This document shows, in pieces, positions 36,031 through 44,708 of a DNA stretch of 64,000 nt. The first letter of the stretch is position 1; every line of letters starts with the position of its first letter. Both the position numbers and the translations under genes were made by a program. The notes under the pieces were generated by a model. It saw nothing but the letters and a program-made list of their open reading frames with translations, did no database searches and had not been told where the DNA came from. The DNA comes from Lysinibacillus timonensis. Lineage in GTDB: Bacteria > Bacillota > Bacilli > Bacillales_A > Planococcaceae. The stretch is taken from positions 1,018,001-1,082,000 of the forward strand of contig NZ_LT985980.1 of the NCBI RefSeq assembly GCF_900291985.1, written 5' to 3'.

Positions 36031-36057
36031 CAATAAGAGGCATATAGCCTCTTATTG
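36031..36057 (-). promoter_or_regulatory. Perfect hairpin between the tube-like gene and the J-domain gene
   Basis: CAATAAGAGGC and its exact complement with a 5-base loop. No T run follows on the minus strand (TTATC), so it is not a full terminator. It could act as an attenuator or as a 3' stabiliser of the sheath/tube part of the mRNA, giving more of these structural proteins than of the downstream regulators. Confidence 0.65.
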
Positions 36058-36067
36058 TCACTCCCCA

Positions 36068-36493
36068 TTATTGGAAGTTTCCATCAATTGTTACTTCGTC
36101 TGTTTTGTCTTTTTTCTGCTTAATTAATAATTCAAAGCGACCAACACCTTGAGAATCCCCAAAAATCTCACTATAATCTACAACGAATGCATGTGGTAAA
36201 GTAAATTTACGAACAATTTGTCCTGCTGCTTCAACTTCTAGTGTCACTTCACGATAAGCTTCTAGTTTTTCTGCTGGAACTGTAGACCATTCTGCTAGTT
36301 TAATAGTGTCGTCAGCTCCGTCTTCTGTTGTTGCAGTAAGGATTTTCCCTTTCACTTTAAGTGTTGCACCAACATCTGTTGATCGAGCATTCGTATCATC
36401 CGGAGTATCAGTGCCAAACACTGCCTCTTCAATATTTCGAATGCCTAGTTCGATTGTTTCTCCTGCGCCTTCTACTCGTAGTCTGAATCCCAT
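36068..36493 (-). CDS. Small beta-rich protein, candidate inner tube (Hcp-like)
   Basis: 141 aa without Cys or membrane helix. Strand-rich pattern: MGFRLRVEGAGETIELGI, ARSTDVGATLKVKGKI, REVTLEVEAAGQIVRKFTL, AFVVDYSEIFGDSQGVGRF, then ELLIKQKKD. The order of strands and the G-x-FEL-x-IKQK end recall Hcp and phage tail-tube proteins. It is encoded directly after the sheath-like gene, where a tube gene would be expected. ATG 36493 follows AAGGAGG. Identity is an inference from context and pattern. Confidence 0.5.
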   Translation of the reverse strand: MGFRLRVEGAGETIELGIRNIEEAVFGTDTPDDTNARSTDVGATLKVKGKILTATTEDGADDTIKLAEWSTVPAEKLEAYREVTLEVEAAGQIVRKFTLPHAFVVDYSEIFGDSQGVGRFELLIKQKKDKTDEVTIDGNFQ

Positions 36494-36631
36494 TCTAAAT
36501 TCCTCCTTAAGTTATAAATCTTTTCGCAAGCATATAGCTTGCATATTTATGTTAAAGGTACTGGTTTTATCACCATTCCTTAACATACAAACATCATGTT
36601 TTACTTCCTTTGGTTAATTCGGATCAATATG

Positions 36632-38860
36632 TTACGCCTTAACAGCCGTTGTCCCTTTTGTAATGGTAACTTCCAGATTTTTAACATTTCCATTGAAGGC
36701 AATGTCGATTTGGCATAGATTATTCCGTTCATCAATTGTATAACTAATGTCATCTCCATCTTGAAGAACAGAGTTTACATATTCCTTCGATTTAAGCCAC
36801 TTACTTTTTTGACTACTTGGATTATTGCTAAAGAATTTCACGATATTATCGTATTTAAAATCACCTGTTTGGAATCTGAGGACACGTTCAATATATGTAC
36901 TCACAAGTGTCTTATAAATTGAATCAAATCCACTTCCATCATCTATGGATGTAGCTAAGCTTCTCGCCTTATAAACTGTAATTCTCTTAACATCTTTTTG
37001 ATTTACTTGCGCATTGTCAGACGAGAAGATAAAGCCAAAGTTTTTCTGATTGATAGCATCTTTTATAGAATTCGTAAATCCGGAAATTTCCTTCGCCATT
37101 GTCGTTGTCGCATGTAAATTATGATCTACTGCTTCGATGTCAAAACGTACACCTGGATACTCTCTAGTGACATTTCGGAATTTGTTTTTCAAGTACTCCG
37201 GACATTGATATGCCGCAACGATTCCTCCTGCTATATACGATGCTTCTACATAGACACCTTCTATCCATAATTTGAGGATGTCTTCTTTATCTTTCGATAG
37301 TTGAACACCATTTTCTGTTTGTTTCATTCTGCTATCGATAATGACACCAGACTTATCTTTCGGAATTATCGTGAAGTTCGGCAAACAAGGAATGGCAAAT
37401 TCACTAAAATCTTTTCTTTGTAGCACTGTACATTTTTCAATAAATCGATCAATACCTGTCGTTGCAACACTATTAAATGTCGTTTCCTCTCCAGTTTCAA
37501 AACTAAAGAACAACTGCACGCGGTAATTTTTCACAACGTCAAGTAGTGCCGATAAAGATTCCATTCGATTGCTTTCTCTTTTAACTGCCGCTTCATTCCC
37601 TTGGAAACGAAGTCTTCTAATTGGTGCTTTCCCATTTGTTTCCCATTCAATATTAGGAACAATCCCAAACCAAACAGTGTCAGTAAAGTCGTTCTTAGTA
37701 TTAACGGTATTTAAATATGCCTCTAGACGATTGATATTTTTAACTAGCATGTCCAAGCGAGTGTTGAGTACTAATAAGCTCGGCTGCATCCCACGATTTT
37801 TTGATTCATACTGATCAAAGAAAAGCTTCACGCCTAGTATCTTCTCAACTAGCGGCTTTACTGTTTTAACAAAATCATCTTTTGCGTTTTTATAGAATTC
37901 TAGATACGTATTATAGTTTTGTACTTCAAGCTCAGTATTCACTTCATTTCTTACAGCTGGAAGCGGAGAAAATGTTCTTACAACTAGATCTTTAACATAT
38001 GAAGAAGGTGTTTCTGTTATCGCCTCATAGTCTTCTTCAAAGATCGTTTCTAGTCTTTTTTGGCTATTTTCATCCAGTACAAGTAATTCATTGTTTTCTT
38101 CCTTAGGCGCTTCAATGATTTTTAGCTCACCTTCATCACCGATAGATAAAATACCAATTTGTAACGGTTCAGATTCATCATTATTTTGAGAAGCTCCAAG
38201 TAATAATCTTGTTTTTATATCTTCTATTGCTAGAGGGAGCATCGCCATCACATTGTTGTAATTTTGACTAGCCTCTTCAAATTTCATGTTTAATTTATCA
38301 CCAATATCTAGTCTCTTTGGATCGCCTTCATCTAATTTTTCGTATTCATCGTGCAAGTAATGAATTTCCTTACGAACTTGACGAATATCTTCCATCACCT
38401 TTTTCGGGGAAATCATATCCAGCAAATTTTCAAATTTAAAATCTACATTCGCAATTCCTTGACTTCTTTTCGTATCAATCAGTGTAAATAACATTTTCAA
38501 AAAGTCATTATTTTGGTCGATTTTAATCTCTGAGATTAACTCCTCTGATATCCCTTCAGGCTTTCTTAATGTATAAACTACTTTTTGATTTGCTGCATTG
38601 TAGAATGAGTAAACGGTCGGTGAAAATTTAGTTAAAAACTCATCAAAGTTTTTTACTAGGAGATATTCATTGATCTCTTTAATTTTTTCATCACTTAAAC
38701 TTTCAATTCCCTTTACGTCTCCTATCAATGTCAGTAAATCTAGCTTTTCTGGATTCATTTCTTCGAAAAGCATTGTTCTGTTCGTTTGATAGATGATATC
38801 CATATTCTCTTTTCGCCATAAAACTTGCATTATGTAAGTAATCTTTGAAGCTGCTTGCAA
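36632..38860 (-). CDS. Candidate fused contractile-sheath protein (TssB-like + TssC-like)
   Basis: 742 aa. Residues 38-180 match the TssB layout: LDLLTLIGDVKG, then VKNFDEFLTKFSP, then VDFKFENLLDMISPKKV followed by a long helix (about 155-176). Residues 310-742 match the TssC layout: a helical start, DTVWFGIVPNIEW, FAIPCLPNFTI, the sheath-core stretch YVEASYIAGGIVAAYQCPEY (537-556), and a C-terminal beta domain (DISYTIDERNNLCQIDIAF) like the sheath handshake region. T6SS has these as two proteins; here they are one. AGGAGG at 38880-38875 lies 14 bases before TTG 38860. An in-frame ATT at 38869 with 5-base spacing is an alternative. Confidence 0.6.
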   Translation of the reverse strand: MQAASKITYIMQVLWRKENMDIIYQTNRTMLFEEMNPEKLDLLTLIGDVKGIESLSDEKIKEINEYLLVKNFDEFLTKFSPTVYSFYNAANQKVVYTLRKPEGISEELISEIKIDQNNDFLKMLFTLIDTKRSQGIANVDFKFENLLDMISPKKVMEDIRQVRKEIHYLHDEYEKLDEGDPKRLDIGDKLNMKFEEASQNYNNVMAMLPLAIEDIKTRLLLGASQNNDESEPLQIGILSIGDEGELKIIEAPKEENNELLVLDENSQKRLETIFEEDYEAITETPSSYVKDLVVRTFSPLPAVRNEVNTELEVQNYNTYLEFYKNAKDDFVKTVKPLVEKILGVKLFFDQYESKNRGMQPSLLVLNTRLDMLVKNINRLEAYLNTVNTKNDFTDTVWFGIVPNIEWETNGKAPIRRLRFQGNEAAVKRESNRMESLSALLDVVKNYRVQLFFSFETGEETTFNSVATTGIDRFIEKCTVLQRKDFSEFAIPCLPNFTIIPKDKSGVIIDSRMKQTENGVQLSKDKEDILKLWIEGVYVEASYIAGGIVAAYQCPEYLKNKFRNVTREYPGVRFDIEAVDHNLHATTTMAKEISGFTNSIKDAINQKNFGFIFSSDNAQVNQKDVKRITVYKARSLATSIDDGSGFDSIYKTLVSTYIERVLRFQTGDFKYDNIVKFFSNNPSSQKSKWLKSKEYVNSVLQDGDDISYTIDERNNLCQIDIAFNGNVKNLEVTITKGTTAVKA

Positions 38861-38869
38861 ATTTGGAAT

Positions 38870-39194
38870 GGCTTCCTCCTCTCAATTTACTATTACCAAG
38901 AAAAGTACTAGAGCATTTGCATATTACAATTTTCCAATAGTGTAATAAATTGTAATTCTAGTAATAAACCGTAATTGTATTATACAAAAATATTTTGAAT
39001 TTCAACTGTCAATTGGTAAAAATTGAATATAAAGTACTGTTTTTTTCCAATTTTGATACTAAATTACCATTTTAATAAACTATCAAGGAGTTTTACATTT
39101 TGTATCGAATTTCTATTAACTTTAAAGCATGAAGTGAGAATTAACCTTCTGCATTCAATTTCTTATATAAAAATAATAAAAAGGTGTGTTTTAC
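38870..39194. promoter_or_regulatory. Divergent control region of the sheath operon and the vWA gene
   Basis: Very AT-rich. Inverted copies of ATTACAAT (38923-38930) and ATTGTAAT (38949-38956) could be an operator. On the minus strand a TATAAT lies at 38984-38979, but the best -35 (TTGAAA) is only 15 bases away, so the promoter is weak or needs an activator. No gene is seen. Confidence 0.4.
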
Positions 39195-41201
39195 ATGAAA
39201 AAAGTAAAATGGTTTTTAATGCTTCTCATACTGTTTGGTCTAATAATTAGTCCAAAAAGCTCCTCAACCATCTACGCGAGTGAACCTAACGATTTAGAAG
39301 TTGTCTTTGTAATTGATGCAAGCTATTCAATGAACACCACTGATCCTCATAGGATTTCAGCAGAAGTTTTGAATTTGTTTATCGATTTAAACGAAAACTC
39401 AACAACTCAAGTAGGATTTGTCTTTTATAATGACAAGATTGTTGATACACAGCCTTTAATAGCTCTTAAGGACGTAAAAAATACATCAATTTTGAAGGAT
39501 CATTTGAACTCCATTCCTCGAAATGGTTTTACTGACCCAGGTCTCGGATTACATAAGGCACAGGAATTATTTCAACATAATAGAAGTGATGGAACAAAAC
39601 GAGCAGTTATTTTATTAACAGATGGTGAAGTGGATTTACCGAACGGATCAGCACGAACAATGGAAGAAGCGGAGAGTGATATTAACGAAGCTATTAATAA
39701 AGCAAAAGAAGAACAATATCCAATTTACACTGTAGGCCTTAATAATGGCGGGAAGTTAAATAATAAACATTTAGAACATATTGCTGAAGAGACTGGAGCA
39801 ACTTTCTTTAATGCAAAAAACGCTCACGCTCTTTTAGATATATTTCAAACTATTTTTAAGGAACTAGGTCCAACAACTCACTACCCTATAGACTCAGTCA
39901 ATGCTACTGGAAAGGCTCAGGCAGTTAACGTTGATATCCCATATGGAATATCAGAAGGTACTATTGTACTTCTCTCTCCACATTCAATTAATGAGACGAG
40001 CCTTAACGGCAAAGCGACCATCATCGAACAGCATCAATCAAATCATTACACAATAATCAATCTTAAAGAAATCAGTGAAAGCTCGTTGCAACTTAGATTC
40101 AAAGGTATATTAGGAGATCTGGTAACTGTGAGCTTCTTTGGTAATCAAGAGCTTCTCGCAACTCTTGAACTTCCAAGCGAAGAAATAGAGAAGGATAAAC
40201 CTGTTATGATACGGTCTACGCTTGTAAATCATACCGGTAATGAACCTTTAGAACTTCGAGAGGATCTTCATGCTGAATTGATCGTAAAGCAAGAAAACGG
40301 AACAGAACTACGGTTACCAATGGTGAATATGGGGACGTCTTTTGAACTTGAAGAATCTTTTTCAGCCTTAGGAACATATGAGGCGAAAGTTCTAATTAAT
40401 GGGGAGGGCATTCAAGTCGAAACTGATCCTAAGACTTTTGAATTAATTCAGACACAGCCATTTTTATTGAATTCCGAATCGATTACGATAAATATGGGGA
40501 ATAAAAATACTAACATTAACCTAAACGACTATTTTTCAAATCTTAAGGAAGACAACCTTACATTTGAAATTGTCAAAGTGGGTAACGATAACACAGTAAA
40601 TGCAACCATAAAGGAAAATATTTTAACTTTAACTCCTGTTGAAATTGGCGAGACAACTATTGATGTTCAATTTACAGATCAAGTTGGTAGAAATATGGTT
40701 TCAACATTCCATATTTCTGTTGAAAGCTCAGGGTATTCAACCCTTATGTTGGCAGGAATAAGTGTGCTAACAGTAAGTATTGTACTCATTTTCTTATGGT
40801 TTGTTCGTAAAAATTATTCATTTGTAGGACGTATTGAAGGGATCTTTTACCAAACAGATCAACAAGCACTTCCATCAAAAATGTACTGGCCGCTAACAGC
40901 CTTTAACAATCGGAAACGTATTTCCTTGGCCGAGTTATTTTCTAGTTTAGATATTACAGAAAATTTACCAGGGGCAGACCAAATAATTTTATCTGCAGGT
41001 AGAAATGTTCTAACTATGAAACATGACTCCAAATGTATCATTTTAAAAGGCAGTTCTATCGTACCTAGAAAACAGAAAGTAGTTATAAATAATAATGAGA
41101 AATTATTGATTACATTTGAAAATGGAGAAACTGAAGTAGAGCTCCTATACAAAGCAACAAAAAGACATGAAGTCATTGAGTCCTACTCTTACTCGAACTA
41201 A
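39195..41201 (+). CDS. Secreted, membrane-anchored vWA-domain protein
   Basis: 668 aa. A signal peptide (residues 1-29) is followed by a vWA domain (about 35-220) with an intact MIDAS: DASYS, GFTDPG, LLTDGEVD. Beta-sandwich regions follow, then one membrane helix (about 522-545) and a cytosolic beta-rich tail of 120 residues. The vWA thus faces outward. In T6SS the kinase PpkA carries a periplasmic vWA; here vWA and kinase are separate but adjacent genes. ATG 39195 is chosen over GTG 39186, which falls inside the AAGGTG site. Confidence 0.87.
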   Translation: MKKVKWFLMLLILFGLIISPKSSSTIYASEPNDLEVVFVIDASYSMNTTDPHRISAEVLNLFIDLNENSTTQVGFVFYNDKIVDTQPLIALKDVKNTSILKDHLNSIPRNGFTDPGLGLHKAQELFQHNRSDGTKRAVILLTDGEVDLPNGSARTMEEAESDINEAINKAKEEQYPIYTVGLNNGGKLNNKHLEHIAEETGATFFNAKNAHALLDIFQTIFKELGPTTHYPIDSVNATGKAQAVNVDIPYGISEGTIVLLSPHSINETSLNGKATIIEQHQSNHYTIINLKEISESSLQLRFKGILGDLVTVSFFGNQELLATLELPSEEIEKDKPVMIRSTLVNHTGNEPLELREDLHAELIVKQENGTELRLPMVNMGTSFELEESFSALGTYEAKVLINGEGIQVETDPKTFELIQTQPFLLNSESITINMGNKNTNINLNDYFSNLKEDNLTFEIVKVGNDNTVNATIKENILTLTPVEIGETTIDVQFTDQVGRNMVSTFHISVESSGYSTLMLAGISVLTVSIVLIFLWFVRKNYSFVGRIEGIFYQTDQQALPSKMYWPLTAFNNRKRISLAELFSSLDITENLPGADQIILSAGRNVLTMKHDSKCIILKGSSIVPRKQKVVINNNEKLLITFENGETEVELLYKATKRHEVIESYSYSN

Positions 41202-41232
41202 AAAAGAAAAAAGCTCGATACAGCTTAAGTGT

Positions 41233-42192
41233 TTACTTACTGTAATCGGGCCTTTTTTCTACTTTTTGAAATTTGTTTATTATACGAAGTAGATGATATT
41301 CCAGCTTAATGTAAGGAATAAAGGAAACAATTGAATGAGGTCTTTCATTATAATGTACTGACAAACTTTTCATTATTTTTTTCAATAGCCAAGGTGAGAT
41401 CATCCGATCCTTACTATTCAGCGGTTCCAACGTATCTTCTATTACTCTTGATGGGGCATCAGCTGGAGGCTTGCCCTTTAAAATAAAATAGAAAATCGCC
41501 GCCATACTATATACATCAGAAAACGTCCCTTGTTTCGATTGTTTGGAATACAACTCTAAAGGGGAATAGCCCTTTGTAGTGAAAATTTCTCGTTCCATTG
41601 TTGGTTCTAAATAGGTAGCCGAACCAAAATCAATCATTTTTACATTTCCGTTCTTATCAATTAATATATTTTTCGGTTTAATATCACGGTGAATAATTTC
41701 TTGTTGATGTACATAATCAAGTGTATGAATTAGAGGCAAATATACCTCCTTAAGAAATGTGGCTAGTTGAAAGGATTCTCGTTGTATATATGTTTCAAGT
41801 GTTTGACCTTCGCAATACTCCATGACAATATACATTGTTCCATTCTCTTCGAAATGTTCAATATATTGAACAATGTTCGGATGCACAAGTTTTTTTAGAA
41901 AAAGAGCCTCTTGCAAAAAGGTATGCTTCCATTCATTTAGCTTTTTTTTGTTCATAGAATAACTACATATTAGCGTTTTTTCATCTAAATCTCGAACGAC
42001 TAATGCTTTCGGATAAAACTCCTTAATGACTACTGTTTTTTCATTTTCTATTTTTTGTGCTAAGTAGACAATTGATAGATCACTAGCAGAGATTGTTGAT
42101 ACAATTTTGTATGATTGATTTAAGAGTTGATTTGACTTAAGACTCGTTTCATATATTACCTCTTCCACTATCAATCCCTCATTTTCTAACAT
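41233..42192 (-). CDS. Serine/threonine protein kinase
   Basis: 319 aa cytosolic kinase. The nucleotide Lys is in VVIKEFYPKAL, the catalytic loop is HRDIKPKN, the magnesium motif is IDFG, and the activation segment carries TTKGYSPLELY. The Gly-rich loop is degenerate (SASDLSIVY). There are no PASTA repeats or membrane helix, so it is not PrkC. The IKEFYP and GYSPLELY features are shared with kinases of T6SS and TerY-P loci, as I recall them. It converges on the vWA gene and is the last island gene before ysdA. Likely targets are the FHA-bound partners. Confidence 0.9.
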   Translation of the reverse strand: MLENEGLIVEEVIYETSLKSNQLLNQSYKIVSTISASDLSIVYLAQKIENEKTVVIKEFYPKALVVRDLDEKTLICSYSMNKKKLNEWKHTFLQEALFLKKLVHPNIVQYIEHFEENGTMYIVMEYCEGQTLETYIQRESFQLATFLKEVYLPLIHTLDYVHQQEIIHRDIKPKNILIDKNGNVKMIDFGSATYLEPTMEREIFTTKGYSPLELYSKQSKQGTFSDVYSMAAIFYFILKGKPPADAPSRVIEDTLEPLNSKDRMISPWLLKKIMKSLSVHYNERPHSIVSFIPYIKLEYHLLRIINKFQKVEKRPDYSK

Positions 42193-42259
42193 TGATAGTT
42201 ATATATTAACAAATGCATCTTTAAATGGAAACGGGAATTGTGTCGAACAGTTCTATTCG

Positions 42260-42529
42260 TTAGATTGTAGAGTACATGTTAACTACTAGAAATAGTTGAA
42301 TGGCTGCAAGTAATGGAAATCCAAAAGCAAATGAATTATGTTTTGTCTTGTGACGGAATAAATACATCCCTAACACACCACCACACGCACCGCCAAATAT
42401 AGCAATAGTAAAGAGCGTTCTTTCAGATATACGCCATTCTCTCTTTTTTGCCTTCGATTTATCTATTCCCATTAGAACTAATAAAATCATTGATTCTAAA
42501 ATAATAAAGGCTAATAATGCATACCACAT
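42260..42529 (-). CDS. ysdA: YsdA, DUF1294 membrane protein
   Basis: 89 aa with three membrane segments and the DUF1294 core (DKSKAKKREWRISERTLF and GGACGGVLGMYLFRHKTKH). Function is unknown. In B. subtilis it is next to ysdB and rplT; here it keeps its place beside rplT, but ysdB is 24 kb away. It marks the right border of the island. A terminator separates it from rplT. Confidence 0.92.
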   Translation of the reverse strand: MWYALLAFIILESMILLVLMGIDKSKAKKREWRISERTLFTIAIFGGACGGVLGMYLFRHKTKHNSFAFGFPLLAAIQLFLVVNMYSTI

Positions 42530-42551
42530 ATGTAATGCCTCCCATATTGAA

Positions 42552-42583
42552 AAAGACTGATAGGGAATATCCTATCAGTCTTT
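42552..42583 (-). terminator. Terminator of the infC-rpmI-rplT operon
   Basis: Perfect 13-bp stem AAAGACTGATAGG and its complement, followed on the minus strand by TTTTTC. Confidence 0.9.
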
Positions 42584-42630
42584 GTTAATTTGATTTATTT
42601 TGCACCTGTCAGCTTCGCTTCTCGGCGCAG

Positions 42631-43055
<425 letters not shown>

Positions 43056-43090
43056 TTAATTCACGAACATGTGTTATTACACAAAACGAA

Positions 43091-43291
43091 TTATTTCATG
43101 TAAGTTAATAAAGATCTAATACGTTTGAAGTCACCAGAAGTCATTACTTTTCCTTTACGTAGGTGACGTTTTTGTTTTGTAGATTTGTTAGCGAATAAGT
43201 GGCTTCCGTAAGCACGGTCAAATTTTAATTTTCCTTTGCCCGTTTTTTTGAAACGCTTCGCAGCGCCACGGTGAGTTTTCATTTTTGGCAT
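43091..43291 (-). CDS. rpmI: 50S ribosomal protein L35
   Basis: 66 aa, very basic, starting [18 protein letters not shown], the normal L35. It is the second gene of the operon, with AGGAGG before ATG 43291. Confidence 0.99.
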   Translation of the reverse strand: MPKMKTHRGAAKRFKKTGKGKLKFDRAYGSHLFANKSTKQKRHLRKGKVMTSGDFKRIRSLLTYMK

Positions 43292-43322
43292 TTCGAATTT
43301 CCTCCTAAACTATTCGTCAATA

Positions 43323-43841
43323 TTACTTTTTCTCGTTCTTTGGTTGAAGAACTAAGAACATGCTGCGGCCTTCCATCTTCGGTTTTTGTTCAACCGTTGC
43401 AACTTCGGCACAAGCTTCAGCAAAGCGATCTAGTACACGTTGACCAATCTCTTTATGTGTAATGGCACGTCCTTTGAAACGAAGCGAACATTTCACTTTA
43501 TCGCCTTTTTCTAGGAATTTGATTGCATTACGTAGTTTCGTTTGAAAATCATGTTCATCAATTGTTGGACTTAAACGAACTTCCTTAATATTAATGATTT
43601 TTTGATTTTTACGAACTTCACGATCTTTCTTTTGCTGTTCAAACTTAAACTTACCATAGTCCATAATACGTGCGACTGGTGGCTTAGCTTGAGGGGCCAC
43701 AAGGACAAGATCCAAGTTTACACGAGCGGCAATTTCTAACGCTTCGTTTCGAGATTTAACTCCTAGCTGATCACCATTATGATCGATTAGACGAAGTTCA
43801 CGCGCACGAATACCTTCGTTTACATACATGTCTTTGCTAAT
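43323..43841 (-). CDS. infC: Translation initiation factor IF-3 (ATT start)
   Basis: 172 aa. It keeps 30S subunits free and checks start codons. The N-domain begins [20 protein letters not shown]. The C-domain follows the linker ([37 protein letters not shown]). The start is set at ATT 43841 rather than ATG 43829. Reasons: GGAGGTGG lies at the right distance only for ATT, and ISKD matches the known N-terminus of Bacillus and Geobacillus IF3, whose AUU start is used for autoregulation. Confidence 0.95.
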   Translation of the reverse strand: MSKDMYVNEGIRARELRLIDHNGDQLGVKSRNEALEIAARVNLDLVLVAPQAKPPVARIMDYGKFKFEQQKKDREVRKNQKIINIKEVRLSPTIDEHDFQTKLRNAIKFLEKGDKVKCSLRFKGRAITHKEIGQRVLDRFAEACAEVATVEQKPKMEGRSMFLVLQPKNEKK

Positions 43842-43929
43842 ACGAATCCACCTCCAAGGTTGTGTCGGGAATACATGTGTTTACAGCAAATATGCCTGGT
43901 TGAACGGTACACTTCCTATGTATGTCCAT

Positions 43930-44095
43930 AAAAAAAGGACGGACATATTAGAAGATGTCCGCCCGCTATATATCCATACGCTTTTCAGTGCGTAAAAAAT
44001 TCAACGTGTCAATACCTGCTAACAGCAAATGCGTCATTCCAGGTGAGAAGCGGGCAGCCTCTACTTCAACCACAAACTGTATTCATAACCTAAAT
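43930..44095 (-). ncRNA. L20 leader (autoregulatory attenuator of infC-rpmI-rplT)
   Basis: Between the likely transcription start and infC, the minus strand holds a structured leader ending in the terminator GGACATCTTCTAATATGTCC with seven T's (about 43930-43960). Further upstream lie the CCCGCTTCTCACCTGG and GCAGGTATTGACACGTTGAA segments, which I recall from the Bacillus L20 leader family. Excess L20 should favour the terminator. Confidence 0.8.
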
Positions 44096-44219
44096 AATAA
44101 TAACATTCATTAAAGAAGATGTCAACATAAATGTTTATATAATCAATTATCCCTCTTCTGTAATAAATAATAACATATTCTAAGTGTAATAGTATATTTT
44201 CAGAATAGAGGGAAAATAA

Positions 44220-44492
44220 ATGAACAGACATAGAAAAAGACCTATACTAGGTTTTTGCTATCCAGGTTATCGTTATTGTGGTCCTGGTTGCTCTGGACCA
44301 GGTGCTCCTACGAATCCCGTTGATGCTTGTTGTAAGCAACATGACGAATGCTATAGAATTTATGGCCGCTCCTATTACTGTGATGAACTATTCCATTACT
44401 GTTTAGCCCCCTATGCTCAAACTCGTACCAAAATGGGAAGAGACGCAGCCTTGTTTTCAAAAGCAATAAGATTACGTAATTTTTTCTTTTAA
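44220..44492 (+). CDS. Small phospholipase-A2-like protein
   Basis: 90 aa, Cys-rich (9 Cys). The calcium-loop-like YCGPGCSGPG (residues 19-28) and the catalytic-type stretch DACCKQHDECY (residues 35-45) match secreted and parvoviral PLA2 motifs: His-Asp dyad and Gly-rich loop. Similar short proteins exist in several spore-forming Bacillus species. No signal peptide is seen; a spore-coat or intracellular location is possible. ATG 44220 has GAGGGAAAATAA upstream. Confidence 0.75.
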   Translation: MNRHRKRPILGFCYPGYRYCGPGCSGPGAPTNPVDACCKQHDECYRIYGRSYYCDELFHYCLAPYAQTRTKMGRDAALFSKAIRLRNFFF

Positions 44493-44525
44493 CATACGTA
44501 TTCAATATTTCAATATTAATATTTG

Positions 44526-44557
44526 CCTATAAAACGAGTTTTGTTTTATGGGCTTTT
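44526..44557 (+). terminator. Terminator of the PLA2-like gene
   Basis: CCTATAAAAC pairs with GTTTTATGGG, followed by CTTTTTTAA. Confidence 0.8.
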
Positions 44558-44708
44558 TTAATTGCTAAAAACGCAAAATTTAGCGGAAATATGTTACTTT
44601 GGTACACTTTTCCATTTGTAGTAAAGAAGTATGATGTAAATTGCCAAAAAATGCTTTTAAATTAAATATGGGATTTTTTAAATTAACTCTCAGAAAGGAA
44701 CATGCATT

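Noticed and set aside
36068..38860. Remnant of a contractile-tail prophage
   Set aside because: No other phage genes (terminase, portal, capsid, tape measure, lysis) are near; the genes are embedded in an FHA/PP2C/Hsp70 operon, and the sheath-like protein resembles TssB+TssC more than phage sheaths.
41233..42192. PrkC-type PASTA kinase
   Set aside because: No membrane helix and no PASTA repeats; activation segment and context differ.
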